Below are positions 54,598 to 64,000 of a stretch of DNA of 64,000 nucleotides, one piece after another (the first letter of the stretch is position 1; each line of letters opens with the position of its first letter). Source of the stretch: Parvularia atlantis (taxonomy: Eukaryota > Opisthokonta > Rotosphaerida); assembly GCA_943704415.1 (NCBI GenBank), contig CALSCO010000306.1:1-64000 (forward strand), given 5' to 3'. Position numbers and translations under genes: made by a program. The notes below the pieces were generated by a model. That model searched no databases, was not told the origin of the DNA, and was given only the letters and a program-made list of their open reading frames with translations.

Positions 54598-56766
54598 TCA
54601 ACGCGACCCGAACGCCAGCGGCGAGCCGCGCAGCGACGACGACGACGGCGACGCGGCCGCGCCCAGCTTGATGCTGCCGCTGCGCAGCAGCCGGTCGCGC
54701 TCGCGCACGCGCCACGTGCCCACCGGCGGCGTGTTTTCAGCGCCGCGCTGCTTCTCTGCCGGCGCGCACGCGGCCCCGTCAGCGCGCAGCCGTGCAGCAA
54801 GACACGCGGCCGCACCCATGATCGAGGCCATCATTCGGTTCACGGCCGCCGAGCACGCCTGCATCTGCACGTGCGTGTCCGTGAAGAAGTAGTGGAACTG
54901 CGCGCCCTGGTTGAACGTGACCTGCACGCCACCGTGACCGCCGTCAGCACACGAGAGCGGTGTGAGCGTGCGGACCTTGAAGCTGTGGTGCACGCCGCAC
55001 TCCTCGATCGTCATCAGCGTCGTGCTAACGTAGCCGTCAAAGTCGATCTCCTCCAGCGGCTCCATCGACTGGCGCGCAGAGGTAAGCACCGGCACGCCCA
55101 GCGTATGTACGCGCACAGCACGAACGCACCACAAAGTCGTACGTGTACATCTTGCCGTTGCGCACCTTGGCGAACCGCCGCTTCCAGTGCTGCATGGTTG
55201 CGCTGTGCTGCACCTCGCCCTCCCAGAACACCTTGTGCTGGTTCTCGTACTCGCGCTCCTTCTGCAGCCGCAGGCAGTCCTCGTACGACTGCGGCGTCCA
55301 CACGGCCTGCACGCGTGCGCTTTCAGCACACGCGCGCGCTCGCGCGAGGCGCAGACACACCATCCGGTCCGTGTGGTAGTAGTACTGCACCGCGGCCATC
55401 CCGCGCACGGGCTCGGGCGTGGACGCGCACAGCACAAACTGGTTGTCGATCGGGGTGTTTTGCGCCAGCTCGGTCTGCGTGTGCCGCTCAGCACACACAC
55501 ACACACACACACACACCGCACAAAGCGAGGGCGCACCAGCCGCGGGATCGTAAACGAGGCGATCTCCGTGTCGGCGTCGGCGCTGGGCGCGGAGCTCGAT
55601 GATGACGACGACGCGCTGCCACCGCCAAACTGCCGCCTCAGCATGCCCTTGAAGCCCGTCGGCTGCACATGCTTGGCGAAGAGCGTGATGCGCACGAGCG
55701 ACGACTCATCGGTCGCGTTGCTCACGCTGTGCGCGCCGCGTGAGCCGCCGCCGTACAAACCCACCAGACGCACATCTTGAACGTGTCGTTGAGCGCGACG
55801 CGTCCCGCCTTGACGAAGCTCGTCGAGTACTGCCGCTGGTCGCCTAGGCCGATCGAGACCGAAAAGTACAGCTTGGCGCTGGACGGCACGTTGCGGCACT
55901 GGAAGTCGCTGATCTCGATGACTGCGGCAAGGTCAGACGTACAACGACCGTCGTGGCGCGCACGCCACGCACGGCGGATAAAGAGCATGTTGCGGTGCTC
56001 GCGCTTCTGCGCGCTGTGTGCGGTGCGGCCACATCAGCAGCGAGCAAAAGCGCTCACCAGGAACGCACGTCACGCTCGCGGCCTGCAGGCACTTGGCCAC
56101 GAGCAGGTCGACCGAGTTGCGGTACTTGTTGGACTGCAGCTTGACTTCGTACTCGCTGATCTGTGCACGCGGGCGCGGCGCGCCTGAGCGTCACAGCAGC
56201 AGCAAGGACGGCCGCGCGCGCACCGCCGTCTCAGGCGTGATGACGATGGGCGCCGCGTTGAACACGGACTTGCGTTTGAAGTAGTCGACCTCGTGCGCGG
56301 GCGCGGCGGCCTTGGACGGCGAGTCGGCGAGGGTCTCGGGGTGCAGCGTGATGGCCTGCGCGTGCGCCATGATCCTGTGCGCGCACGAACACATCGACCA
56401 GCAGCACTGGTAGCCGATGCGCGCGGCACGTACTCCTGGAAGCCGAACGACTCGCGGCCAAAGACGGGCGAGCTGCGCATCATCTCGACCAGGTCGAGCG
56501 CAAGCGACGACGAGCCGAGAGCACCCGTGGCCGCGCCCGTGGCGGGGCCAGCCGTCTCGGGCTTGGCGGGCGAGACGGCGGGCGAGTCGTCGACGGCGCC
56601 CTTGAGCGGCATCTGCTCGACGTCGTCGTCGTCCAGCACGGCGCCGCCGGCGAGCACGCGCTTCATGTCCTCCTCGTGCGCGAGGTCGATCGGCGACAGG
56701 CCCTTGTGGTTCTTGGCCTGCGCGCGGCACACGGCACGACACAATCAGCACGCACGCAGCGTGCAC

Positions 56767-56799
<33 letters not shown>

Positions 56800-57346
56800 C
56801 GGCGAACGTGCGGGTCCGCGCCGAGCCGCACGAGCTCGCGCGCGACGGCCGTCATGCCCAGCAGCGCGGCCAGGTGCAGCGCCGTGTTGTCGTCGCCCCA
56901 GCGCGCGTTGATGTAGTACGGCGAGTCGTCCTCCTCGATCAGGAAGAAGATCTGCGGCCGGGTTGGCGGTGGTCAGCGTCGATGGCCAAACGACGAGAAG
57001 GACGACGCACAACGGCGCTCGGCCGCAGGTGCGTGATCGCCAGGTGCAGCGCGTTCATCCGGCGCGTGTTGGCACCCAGCAGGATCTCGGCCTGGTGGGC
57101 GACGAGCTCGGCGTAGGGTGTCTGCGTCTGCGTCGCGCGTCGCGTCAGCAGCCTTCACTGCCGTAGCGCGCGCAGCGGGCGACGCACGTCCTTCACGAGG
57201 TTGAGCAGCATCGAGTCAGCCACCAGCAGCGCCTCGAGCGCCTCGGGCGCGCCCGTGCGCACGGCCTCGAACCACGCCGCGGCCGCGGGCGACGCCGCCG
57301 ACGAGACAGACGACGACGACGACGACGACGACGACAACGACGCCAT
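54598..57346 (-). CDS. Ankyrin-repeat protein with C-terminal PH domain
   Basis: The start is MASLSSSSSSSSSVSSAASPAAAAWFEAVRTGAPEALEALLVADSMLLNL. Ankyrin units follow: RRMNALHLAITHL, RWGDDNTALHLAALLGMTAVARELVRLGADP, NHKGLSPIDLAHEED. A linker with VFGRESFGFQEYVPRA and VDYFKRKSVFNAAPIVITPE leads to a beta-rich C2-like stretch (CRNVPSSAKLYFSVSIGLGDQRQYSTSFVKAGRVALNDTF), SLVRITLFAKHVQP, then a PH domain: HKVFWEGEVQHSATMQHWKRRFAKVRNGKMYTYDF, IDFDGYVSTTLMTIEECGVHHSFKVRTLTP, FNQGAQFHYFFTDTHVQMQACSAAVNRMMASI. It would sit at membranes through phosphoinositides. The last 60 residues are disordered. Introns are numerous; one contains a 31-nt G tract (56769-56799) yet the ankyrin reading continues across it. 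The orthologue is not recognised. Confidence 0.75.
56769..56799. repeat. G31 homopolymer inside an ankyrin-PH gene intron
   Basis: Thirty-one G on the plus strand (C on the coding strand) lie in the intron between the RLGADP and NHKGLSPIDLA ankyrin segments. The protein continues sensibly across it, so this G/C run is a genuine intronic homopolymer, unlike the tracts at 5358-5382 and 41054-41072 where genes are cut. Confidence 0.8.
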
Positions 57347-57413
57347 TCAAAGCTTTTGAATTCGTAACGGTCGTGACGTCAGCGCGCGCGGATTGGGCGG
57401 TCGCGCGGACCAA
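57347..57413. promoter_or_regulatory. Ankyrin-PH gene promoter with CRE and CCAAT box
   Basis: Upstream of the ATG at 57346 lie TGACGTCA (57374-57381), ATTGGGCGG (57392-57400, an inverted CCAAT box fused to a GC box) and CCAAT (57410-57414), the same trio as at the carrier/PKA promoter and similar to the ARM/RING promoter. Confidence 0.55.
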
Positions 57414-58530
57414 TCAGCGTGCGTCGGCATTCGATCTGCTTTGCGGCTTCCGCAACGGCGAGTTGCGCCTGATGGAGGGGCGGTGTGCGTGTGCGTGGGT
57501 GCGTGTGTGCAGTGCGAGCGGTCGCATCACCAGGGCAGCAGCGCCGAGAGCGCACCCCTGATGGACCCCTGCGCAGCATGTGGCGGTGCTGGCCGCCCCC
57601 TGAGCGGCGCGCGCGCCGGGCGACGTCAGCGCATCATGAGGGCCAGACGTTGCACCGCACCGCGCGGCAGCCGCGGCGGAAGATGCAGCGGACGGCGCGC
57701 CGCCGTCAGGCATCGACGCCTTGACGCTCGTCAGGTCCGCGTCGACCTTGCGCAGCAGGCTCTGCACGTCCGCGCCCGGCGACCGCTTGCGCGCGTCGGG
57801 CTCTGCACGCGCGACAAACGTCCCGCACACGTCAGCCGCGATTGCCCGTCAGACCCCGCGCGCACCCGACGCCGATCGCCGCATCCCAGCCCACGCGGGC
57901 TCTGCCGGCTCGAAACTGCGCCGCGGCGCTTGCGTCGGCTGCTGCTGCTGCTGCTGTTGTGCTGCTGACAACGCGGCGGCCGGCACGCGCGCCCGCGGGA
58001 TGACGAGCGTGCGCTTGAGGTAGATTGAGTCGCCCGGCCAGAGGCTGTTTGCGCGGCGGATGTCGTCGACCTGCGGCGCGTCGTCAGCGTCCCTCCCGAC
58101 CACCCCACGCGGCCGCCGCGCGCGGCGCCCGCACCGTCACGCCGTACTGCAGCGCAAGGCCCTGCAGCGTGTCGGCCGGGCGGACGACGTGCGTCCCGCT
58201 CTCGTCCACGGCCGTCCACGCGCCCGCATCGGCCCCGACGCGCCGTCGCTCGGTCCCCGCGCCGTCCGCGTCACCGTCGGCGTACAGTTGCTCGCTGCTG
58301 CCGGGCCGCGCGCCGTCGTTGTCGCCGTCGTGGTCGTAGTCGCGATGCAGCAGCCGCGTGGACGGCCCCATAAAGCGCGCCGCCTCCTCGCCCGCGCGCC
58401 CCATGCTCTGCCGGACCCCACGGCTCTGCAGCGGCACCTCGTCGACGTCGCCGCGCCCGGCCGCAGGCCGCGGCAGCACTGGCACCTCGAGCAGCGGGTC
58501 GGGCGCGTCGCCAATCGACGCGAACATCAT
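57414..58530 (-). CDS. LysM-domain protein (LYSMD-like), 3' end uncertain
   Basis: The start MMFASIGDAPDPLLEVPVLPRP opens a disordered acidic stretch. A LysM motif follows, split by an intron: GTHVVRPADTLQGLALQYGVT joins to VDDIRRANSLWPGDSIYLKRTLVIP, giving the two halves of a LysM hairpin of the intracellular LYSMD1/2 type (THxVxxxDTLxGLALxYGV; IKRxNxLWxxDSIxLRxxLxIP). There is no signal peptide, so it is not a secreted chitin-binding effector. A short polyQ and then DVQSLLRKVDADLTSVKASM follow. Beyond about 57660 the frame is ambiguous: a further intron (about 57655-57595) may exist, and the stop at 57414 is only one option. LYSMD-like proteins relate to membrane trafficking and oxidation resistance factors; the role is unknown. 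Confidence 0.65.
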
Positions 58531-58576
58531 CCGTGACGCGAAAAGGACCCCGAACAGCGGAAACCAATGCCCGCGT

Positions 58577-59884
58577 TCACAGGCGCGCCTTGATGTCGGC
58601 GCGCTCGGCCAGCGCGGCCATCTGCTGCATACGCCGCAGCCCGCGCTGGCGCACGGCGCCCTCAACCAACGCCGTGAGCGTGTCGGGCAGCAGCTCGCTG
58701 ACCCATGCGAGCACGTAGCGCTCCCTGCGCGGCGCACGCTCAGCTTCCGTTGTGAGAGAGACCACACGAGCCGGCGAGCGGCGCACGTCGGGAGGCCGTG
58801 CTCGAGCGGGTGGTTGGGCAGGATGTGGTCCAGCACGGCGCGCTCGATGTCCTCCACCGTGAGGATCCGCGAGCCCGAGAACGTGAGCGCGGCCTCGGGG
58901 TAGTCGATCTGGCGAGCAAACGTCAGGCGCGCACGCACAGAGCGGGCGCACCATCGCGCACCTGCAGGTCCACCATCGGCGTGAGTACCGCGTCCGGGCA
59001 GATCACCGTCACGGCCACGCCCGTCGGCGCCAGCTCCTTGGCGAGCACGCGCGAGAAAACGCGCGTCGCGTGCTTGGACGCGCTGTACAGGCCCAGCCCG
59101 ACCACGCACGAGATGGACGCCAGCGAGCCAAAGTTGACGATGTGCCCGCGGCCGCCCGCGACCATGTGCGCGGCGGCCGTCTGCGCCCCAAAGATGACGC
59201 CCTTGACGTTGATGTCCATGTGCTTGTGCACCTCGGCCTCGGGCTGCGCGGCGTGGGTGTGTCAGGAGGGCCGCGCCGTGTGCGTGGAGCAGAACACACG
59301 CACCTGCCGCGCCAGGTCACCCGGCAGCAGGTAGCCCGCGATGTTTAGCAGCACGTCGACGGCTCCAAAGCGCGCCACGGCCTCGTCAAACACAGCGCGC
59401 CAGTCGGCCAGGCTGCGCACGTCAAGCTTGCGAATCTGCGCACACGCGCACGCATGAGCAACCCGCGCACGGCCCAGCGAGCAGAGTGCGGCGCACCAGC
59501 AGACGCGCGGCGTGCGGCTGCCACGCGGGCGAGGCGGCGAGGCGCTCGAGCTGCGCGAGGTTGATGTCGGTCGCAACGACGCGCTTCCCCTTGGCTGCGC
59601 GACGCGCTCAGCCCATCTGTGCGCCTCTCCCGCCCGCCCACCCGCCCCCGCACCGAGCAGCACGGTCGCGAGGTGCTTGCCGATGCCGCTCGCGCAGCCC
59701 GTGAGGAAGAACACGTCGTGCGCGTCCGCGACGGCCCTGCGCTGCTGCGCCGCCACCGCGCTCCTCTGCATCGGGGGACCTTTCCGTCAGCCCTCCACGC
59801 GTCGCGCGCACGGTCCGGCCGCACCCGCCACGCCGCGGCAGCGGCAATCGCGACAGCGGCGGCCGCGAGGGTCCCTACGTTCAT
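58577..59884 (-). CDS. Short-chain dehydrogenase/reductase with N-terminal hydrophobic helix
   Basis: The start MNVGTLAAAAVAIAAAAAWRV gives a probable membrane anchor. The Rossmann core follows: FFLTGCASGIGKHLATVLLGAG (TGxxxGIG cofactor loop), VVATDINLAQLERLA (acidic residue favours NAD), LDVRSLADWRAVFDEAVARFGAVDVLLNIAGYL (NIAG in place of NNAG), HMDINVKGVIFGAQTAAAHM, GHIVNFGSLASI with the serine, and the YSASK catalytic pair. Then VICPDAVLTPMVD. The C-terminal part (DIERAVLDHILPNHPLEHGLPT, WVSELLPDTLTALVEGAVRQRGLRRMQQM) resembles SDRs of lipid metabolism. A 3-ketodihydrosphingosine reductase role is possible but not shown. Introns are at about 59760, 59620-59570, 59500-59440, 59310-59250 and further on, with GTGCG donors. 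Confidence 0.82.
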
Positions 59885-60314
59885 CGCGTCCGGCTTGCGA
59901 ACGAGGCTATTGTGTGGCAAAGGGGTGAGATAAGATATCAGGTGTGGATGCTGTCGTCGCGCGTCGCATCGCGTCCGTCGTCGGCCGTCGCCGCGGTGCG
60001 TCGCGCCCCTCTCCCCCCCTCCCCCCTCTTCCCGTCCACCGCACGCGCGCCGTCGTGCTGCACGCGCGCCGCACGCGCCCACGACGCGTCACGTGCGGCG
60101 CGGACGGCGCAACGCGTGCGCCCCGCACGTGGCGCCGGATCGTTGCTGCTTGAGCCGCCACTGACGCGCGCCGCGGCAGGACGAGCCGGCGGGGCGCACG
60201 AGCAGCGGCGGCGCAGCCGACTCGGACGGTGCGCGGCGGGCGGCGCGGCGCGGCGGGCGGCGTGGGCTGAGGCGCAACGCGAACGCAGACGAGGTCGCTA
60301 CGGCGCCGCAACAG
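59885..60314. promoter_or_regulatory. Divergent 430-bp promoter region with a GATA-like site
   Basis: Between the SDR (minus) and the coiled-coil protein (plus). The only AT-rich spot in it, 59928-59940 (GTGAGATAAGATATCAGG), holds overlapping AGATAAG and AGATATC, resembling a WGATAR GATA-factor site. The rest is extremely GC-rich without a supported gene. Confidence 0.4.
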
Positions 60315-63116
60315 ATGGCGCAGGCGGCGCCAGCCGGCCATGGCAGCGGCAGCGGCGGCGGTGGCGGCGGTGGCGGCGGCAAGGGCACGCAGCGCAAGAA
60401 GTCGCTGCTCAACAAGCTCTTCAAGGGCGGCAGCAGCAGCGGCAGTAACGCCGCGTCCGACGACGCCGGCTCGACCAAGGGCAGCGGCGATAGCGACGGC
60501 CTGTCGGATGACGACGTCGTCACGGCGCGCTCGCGCACCAAGAGCGAAGGTGCCGCCCGCCCGCTCGCCCGGCCGCTGTGGTCTTGTTGACGTCGCGCGC
60601 GCAGGGCTGCTCGACCGCATCCGCTCGCTGCGCCGGCGCATCGACCAGGCTGAACAGGAGGAAGACGAGCCCAACCTGCTGTCGTGCGTGCCGCCCTCCT
60701 ACGCACACCGCACGCGCTCACCGCCACCTGCACACGCAGATCGGCCGCGCGGCAGCAGATCCACGCGCTGCAGCAGGAGATCCAGATGCTCAACCAGGAG
60801 CTCGAGGCGTACAAGTCCGAGAAGCGCGACTCGATGGTCAACATGACCAAGAAGACGACGACGCACCCGCACCAGCGCACGCTGCTCACGCACGAGACGT
60901 TTGACGGGTTCTTCTTCAAGGGTGTCGTCGCGGTCAACAACGAGATAGGGCAGGCGCGTCGTTCCTGCGCAGAGGCGTATCGTATTCGCTGACGCTGTGC
61001 CGCGCGCACAGACCGTCGACACGTTTGACATCGTCGCCGACACGACAACCCTGCAGCTGCCCCCGCACATGAAGTGGTCGCCGCCCAAGATGTCGCCGCA
61101 GACGCAGATCCGCTACCGCGTGCGCCGCGCCTTCCCCCTTGCCAGTGCGGCGTCGCTCACGCGGATGCAGCGTGCCTCGTCGCCCACGCCGCACTCGTCC
61201 GCCGAGCCCAACCCCGAGTACAAGCGGTCCAACTCGTGCGCGCGCGCACCGTGCGCCAAACTGTGGCGCTCACTCTTTGCGCGCGCGCGCAGCACGTCCG
61301 ACAAGCTTGTCCACCGCCCGTCCGACAGCCGCAACCGGCTCAGCGGGTCGATCCCCGAGGGCCTCACGGCGCGCGCGCAGGGGCGCAGCTCCACCCCGCC
61401 GCTGCCGGTGCGCGCCGGAGCAAGCTTGCATGCACGAGTGCTGACGCGCACGCGCAGCTGCAATCGGGTTCCGGCAGCGCGCAGCTGCTCCCGTCGTCGA
61501 GCACGAGCAGCGACGCCACGCGGCCAAGCACGCCCGACAAGCTCTGTGCGTGTGCCCGTGGGCGCCTGACGCGTGAGTGGAGGCTGACGTCGCGTGCGCC
61601 AGTGCGCGAGTGGGCGAACCGCGCTGTGGTCCACCGCAAGCTCAAGACGCGCGAGGGCGCCGAGGCGTGCCTGGAGTTGGGCATCCTCGACGTCGACCTT
61701 GTGCTGGACACGGCGCACAGCCTGACCAAGATCAAGGAGCCGCGCACGGTCACACTGTACTTTTACCTGCGCGACTCGCTCGAGCGGCGGTACGACTCGG
61801 TGGCGAGCGTGACGCTGGACGTGCCTAGCATCCGCAACGAGATGCTCGACAAGATCAAGCGCAGCCTGCAGCGGGTGCGCGTGCGACGGTCGCGGCGCGA
61901 GCGTGCCAACTGATGACGACGCTGCGCAGGCGACCGACAACGGCCTTATGCCGCTCGAGAGCAACCCGGCCGTGAGCGTGACATCGCTCGCGTTCGAGCT
62001 GATCGACTACTCGGACGACGTCGAGGTGCGCTCGCTCATCAACGTCGGTATCAACGGGACCGGTGCGTGCGCCGGTTGCGGCACGCGGGGAGCGGCGACT
62101 TACAGCGGAGGGGGGTGGGACTGCAGGTGAGGCCGTGCCGATCATCGCCAAATTTGACGTTGTCATCCCGTTGCCGACGACGCCCAAGCCGGCTGCGTCC
62201 GCGGCGGGCACGATCGCGTCGGTTTCGCTCAAGACGCAGCACACACGTGCGCCCGTTCGCTTTTGCGGACGGGCGCGGCAGCTGACGCGCGCACAGCACC
62301 CTCGGCCGACGAGAGCGCCGTCGTGACGACGCCGCTGGCCACGCACCAGAAGACGGTCACACAGCCGCTGCTGACGACCAAGACGCTGCAGGTGCGTGCG
62401 CGTTTTGGTCGAGCGTGTGTGTGCAGGCTGCTGACGGTGGACGTGGCAGAACTTTTGGTTCCGCCTCGAGGTCGAGTTTGACGACGGCTGGCTGGAGGAG
62501 AGGCCGAGCGTGCTCGGGCCGTTCCCGCCGTCGGAGCAGCAGATCGTCATGGCCGACAGCCACTACTACATCGAGCAAGACTACATCCTGAACGGTGCGG
62601 GCGAACGTGCTGGCCCGCTCGTGGTGGCGGCTGACGGCACCGCGGCCAGGCGTGTGCGTGCTTGGGCCGCAGCGACGCGTCGAGAAGCGCACGCCGTACG
62701 AGACGATCTTCCACATCCTGTACTACTGCCGTGGTGCGGACGCGCCTGACCGCGACAGCGCACGGGCCGACACGCCGCGCGCCGTGCAGACCGCGCGAAG
62801 GAGTACTCGTCGATGTTTTGCGTCGCCGACTTTGACCTGTCGATGGCCGAAATCATCAAGGCGTCGCAGGGTACGCGCGGCCGCTCTAGATGTGCTGCCG
62901 CGTGGCTGACGTACGGGCGTGCACGCAGGCTTCCAGAAGCCGCGCGACCGCTTCAAGGTCGAGAAGCAGATGGAACTGGGCCAGGTGCACGCCGTGTTCC
63001 ACTTTTTCGTGGCCGAGGAAGTCGTGCCCGAGCCGAGCACGACGGGCCAGGCAATCAACCCGACCGAGGGCAGCTGGATCCTTGAGCGGATCACGCTGGC
63101 CGTGCAGGTGCAATAG
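60315..63116 (+). CDS. Large protein with Gly/Ser N-terminus and coiled coil, family not recognised
   Basis: The start is MAQAAPAGHGSGSGGGG; KKSLLNKLFKGGSSSGS and an acidic/serine stretch follow. A coiled coil is at about 60605-60840 (LLDRIRSLRRRIDQAEQEE, IHALQQEIQMLNQELEAYKSEKRD). Conserved-looking blocks come after: LLTHETFDGFFFKGVVAVNNE, TVDTFDIVADTTTLQLPPHMKWSPPKMSPQTQIRYRV, EGAEACLELGILDVDLVLDTAHSLTKIKEPRTVTLYFYLRDSLERRYDSVASVTLDV, FWFRLEVEFDDGWLEERPSVLGPFPP, YYIEQDYILNG, KRTPYETIFHILYYCRG, MFCVADFDLSMAEIIKAS and VPEPSTTGQAINPTEGSWILERITLAVQVQ. The beta-rich C-terminal half suggests a lipid- or protein-binding fold, but I cannot name a family. About twelve introns are present. Stop at 63114-63116. 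Confidence 0.65.
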
Positions 63117-63280
63117 AGCGGCTGCCCTTCCAAGCATTTCTCCCCGCCTCCGCTCATGCCCACTGTGTTTTTGTACGCGCCGCACGTCGACGACGACCAC
63201 GTAATTGAGTGAGGGGAGCGCGCACAAAAGAACACAGAGCGACAGCAGCATACATGCCGCGCGACGCGACGCGACGTGAG

Positions 63281-64000
63281 TCAGCGCCGCGGCGTCCAGA
63301 CCTCCTTGGTGTAGCGGCCGCGCGGCGGCACGCCGGTGATGACCGAGAGCGCATTGACCATGTCCTCAGCCACGTTGAAGCCGACGCTGAGCACCTCCTC
63401 AAAGTGCGACGGCGGCGAGTTGGCCAGGCCAAACGTGCACGCGGCCGACTGGCCCCCCGACTCGAGGATGGCCTTGCAGTCGGCGCCGCTGATGTAGCCC
63501 TCGCCCGTGCAGCGCGGACCGGCCGAGCAGCCGATGCGCCAGTCGGCGATGGGGAAGATGTAGCCGGCCTCGTCCGAGCCTAGGCCGGCGATCCAGCAGT
63601 AGTCGCACTCGAGCATGTCCTTGAGCACACCCGGCATGGTGTAGGCCGGGCCGACCGCGTGGCGTTCGGGCGTCATGTAGTACTTGCTGACAGACTCGGG
63701 CAGGTCAAAGTCGGCCGGGACGCCGTTGGCCATCTCGGCCGAGACCTCGCCGGGCACGGCCAGGAGCGAGACCGGGCCGAAGCGGTAAAGCGTGAGGATG
63801 GCCTGGGCAAAGTTGCCGACGCGCACGGGAAGGTCGCCGTCGCGGATAGTTTCGTAGTTGTCGGGGCGGCACGTGGCGTTGGTCGGCGGCTGGGTCACGT
63901 CGCACACCCAGAGCGGTCGCATGGCGTAGCCGATGAACATGGGCACGGTGGGGTCGTCGGCGCTGGGCGCGAGGCCGTAGCGGAAGAGGATGTTGCCGAG
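63281..64000 (-). CDS. Possible neutral-ceramidase-like protein, C-terminal part, 5' end outside the window
   Basis: An uninterrupted frame runs from the right edge (LGNILFRYGLAPSADDPTVPMF) to PPRGRYTKEVWTPRR. It includes FGPVSLLAVPGEVSAEMANGVP, where an LxxxPGExxxE pattern recalls the neutral/alkaline ceramidase superfamily, and CWIAGLGSDEAGYIFPIADWRIGC, which resembles the GLxNDExGYxxP motif of bacterial ceramidase-like proteins. Multiple cysteines (CDV, ATC, CDYCW, GC, RC, DC, AAC) suggest a secreted or lumenal protein. About 240 codons without an intron is unusual beside the intron-rich neighbours, and the closest motif match I know is bacterial, so transfer is possible. The assignment is tentative. 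Confidence 0.4.
   Translation of the reverse strand, partial: LGNILFRYGLAPSADDPTVPMFIGYAMRPLWVCDVTQPPTNATCRPDNYETIRDGDLPVRVGNFAQAILTLYRFGPVSLLAVPGEVSAEMANGVPADFDLPESVSKYYMTPERHAVGPAYTMPGVLKDMLECDYCWIAGLGSDEAGYIFPIADWRIGCSAGPRCTGEGYISGADCKAILESGGQSAACTFGLANSPPSHFEEVLSVGFNVAEDMVNALSVITGVPPRGRYTKEVWTPRR

Noticed and set aside
1-64000. tRNA genes, rRNA, CRISPR arrays, transposons or virus-like elements
   Set aside because: No cloverleaf-type block, repeat-spacer array, transposase, reverse transcriptase or capsid-like protein was seen by eye. A covariance-model and repeat search would be needed to exclude small or degenerate ones.

Overview
The window is a very GC-rich (clearly above 60%), gene-dense piece of a eukaryotic nuclear genome. 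The genes have many very short introns (mostly about 44-75 nt). Donors are almost always GTGCG, a CTGAC/CTCAC-like branch site lies 10-25 nt before the acceptor, and acceptors are usually CGCAG. The gene set is opisthokont: Ras with a CAAX box, PKA catalytic subunit, Mediator subunits 1 and 6, VPS13, UBE3A-type HECT ligase with an AZUL finger, TRAF7-like protein, fungal-type DUF218 protein, LYAR, SART3/Prp24 and CDC5. An early-diverging (chytrid-like) fungus is my best guess, but that is inference from gene content and composition only. I see no virus-like element, transposon, CRISPR array, rRNA or tRNA.

Layout. 1-13.4 kb: 3' part of LUC7 (U1 snRNP), DUF218 protein, sterol-desaturase-family hydroxylase, CDC20 (minus), the C-terminal half of a VPS13-like lipid transporter, a small Tim17-like membrane protein and a mitochondrial carrier (minus). 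13.5-25 kb: PKA catalytic subunit, a GNAT acetyltransferase (minus) whose start codon overlaps that of a UBE3A-like ligase, MED1 (minus) and an armadillo-like protein (minus). 25-36 kb: RING-H2 protein, UDP-xylose synthase, TRAF7-like (minus), SART3/Prp24 (minus). 36-48 kb: ICMT-like methyltransferase, acyl-CoA dehydrogenase (minus), dicarboxylate carrier, an unknown headless gene (minus), a headless CDC5, farnesyltransferase beta, MED6 (minus), a PDZ protein and Ras (minus). 48-64 kb: LYAR, a Q/S-rich protein (minus), an ankyrin-PH protein (minus), a LysM protein (minus), an SDR (minus), a large coiled-coil protein of unknown function, and the C-terminal part of a ceramidase-like protein (minus).

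Functional links. Three proteins of the CAAX pathway lie within 11 kb: an ICMT-like enzyme, the farnesyltransferase beta subunit, and a Ras ending in CSVM. Three spliceosomal factors (LUC7, SART3/Prp24, CDC5) and two Mediator subunits are also present. These may be chance neighbours in so dense a genome. Several head-to-head gene pairs share tiny promoters (38-163 bp). Three promoters combine a palindromic CRE (TGACGTCA) with CCAAT boxes, one of them at the PKA gene. Three others carry a GA tract on the coding strand.

The most important caution is assembly. At two G/C homopolymers (5358-5382 and 41054-41072) genes that lack their 5' halves abut unrelated genes on the other strand, which looks like misjoining inside introns rather than biology. 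Exon boundaries given here were read by eye from frames and splice motifs and are approximate unless stated.
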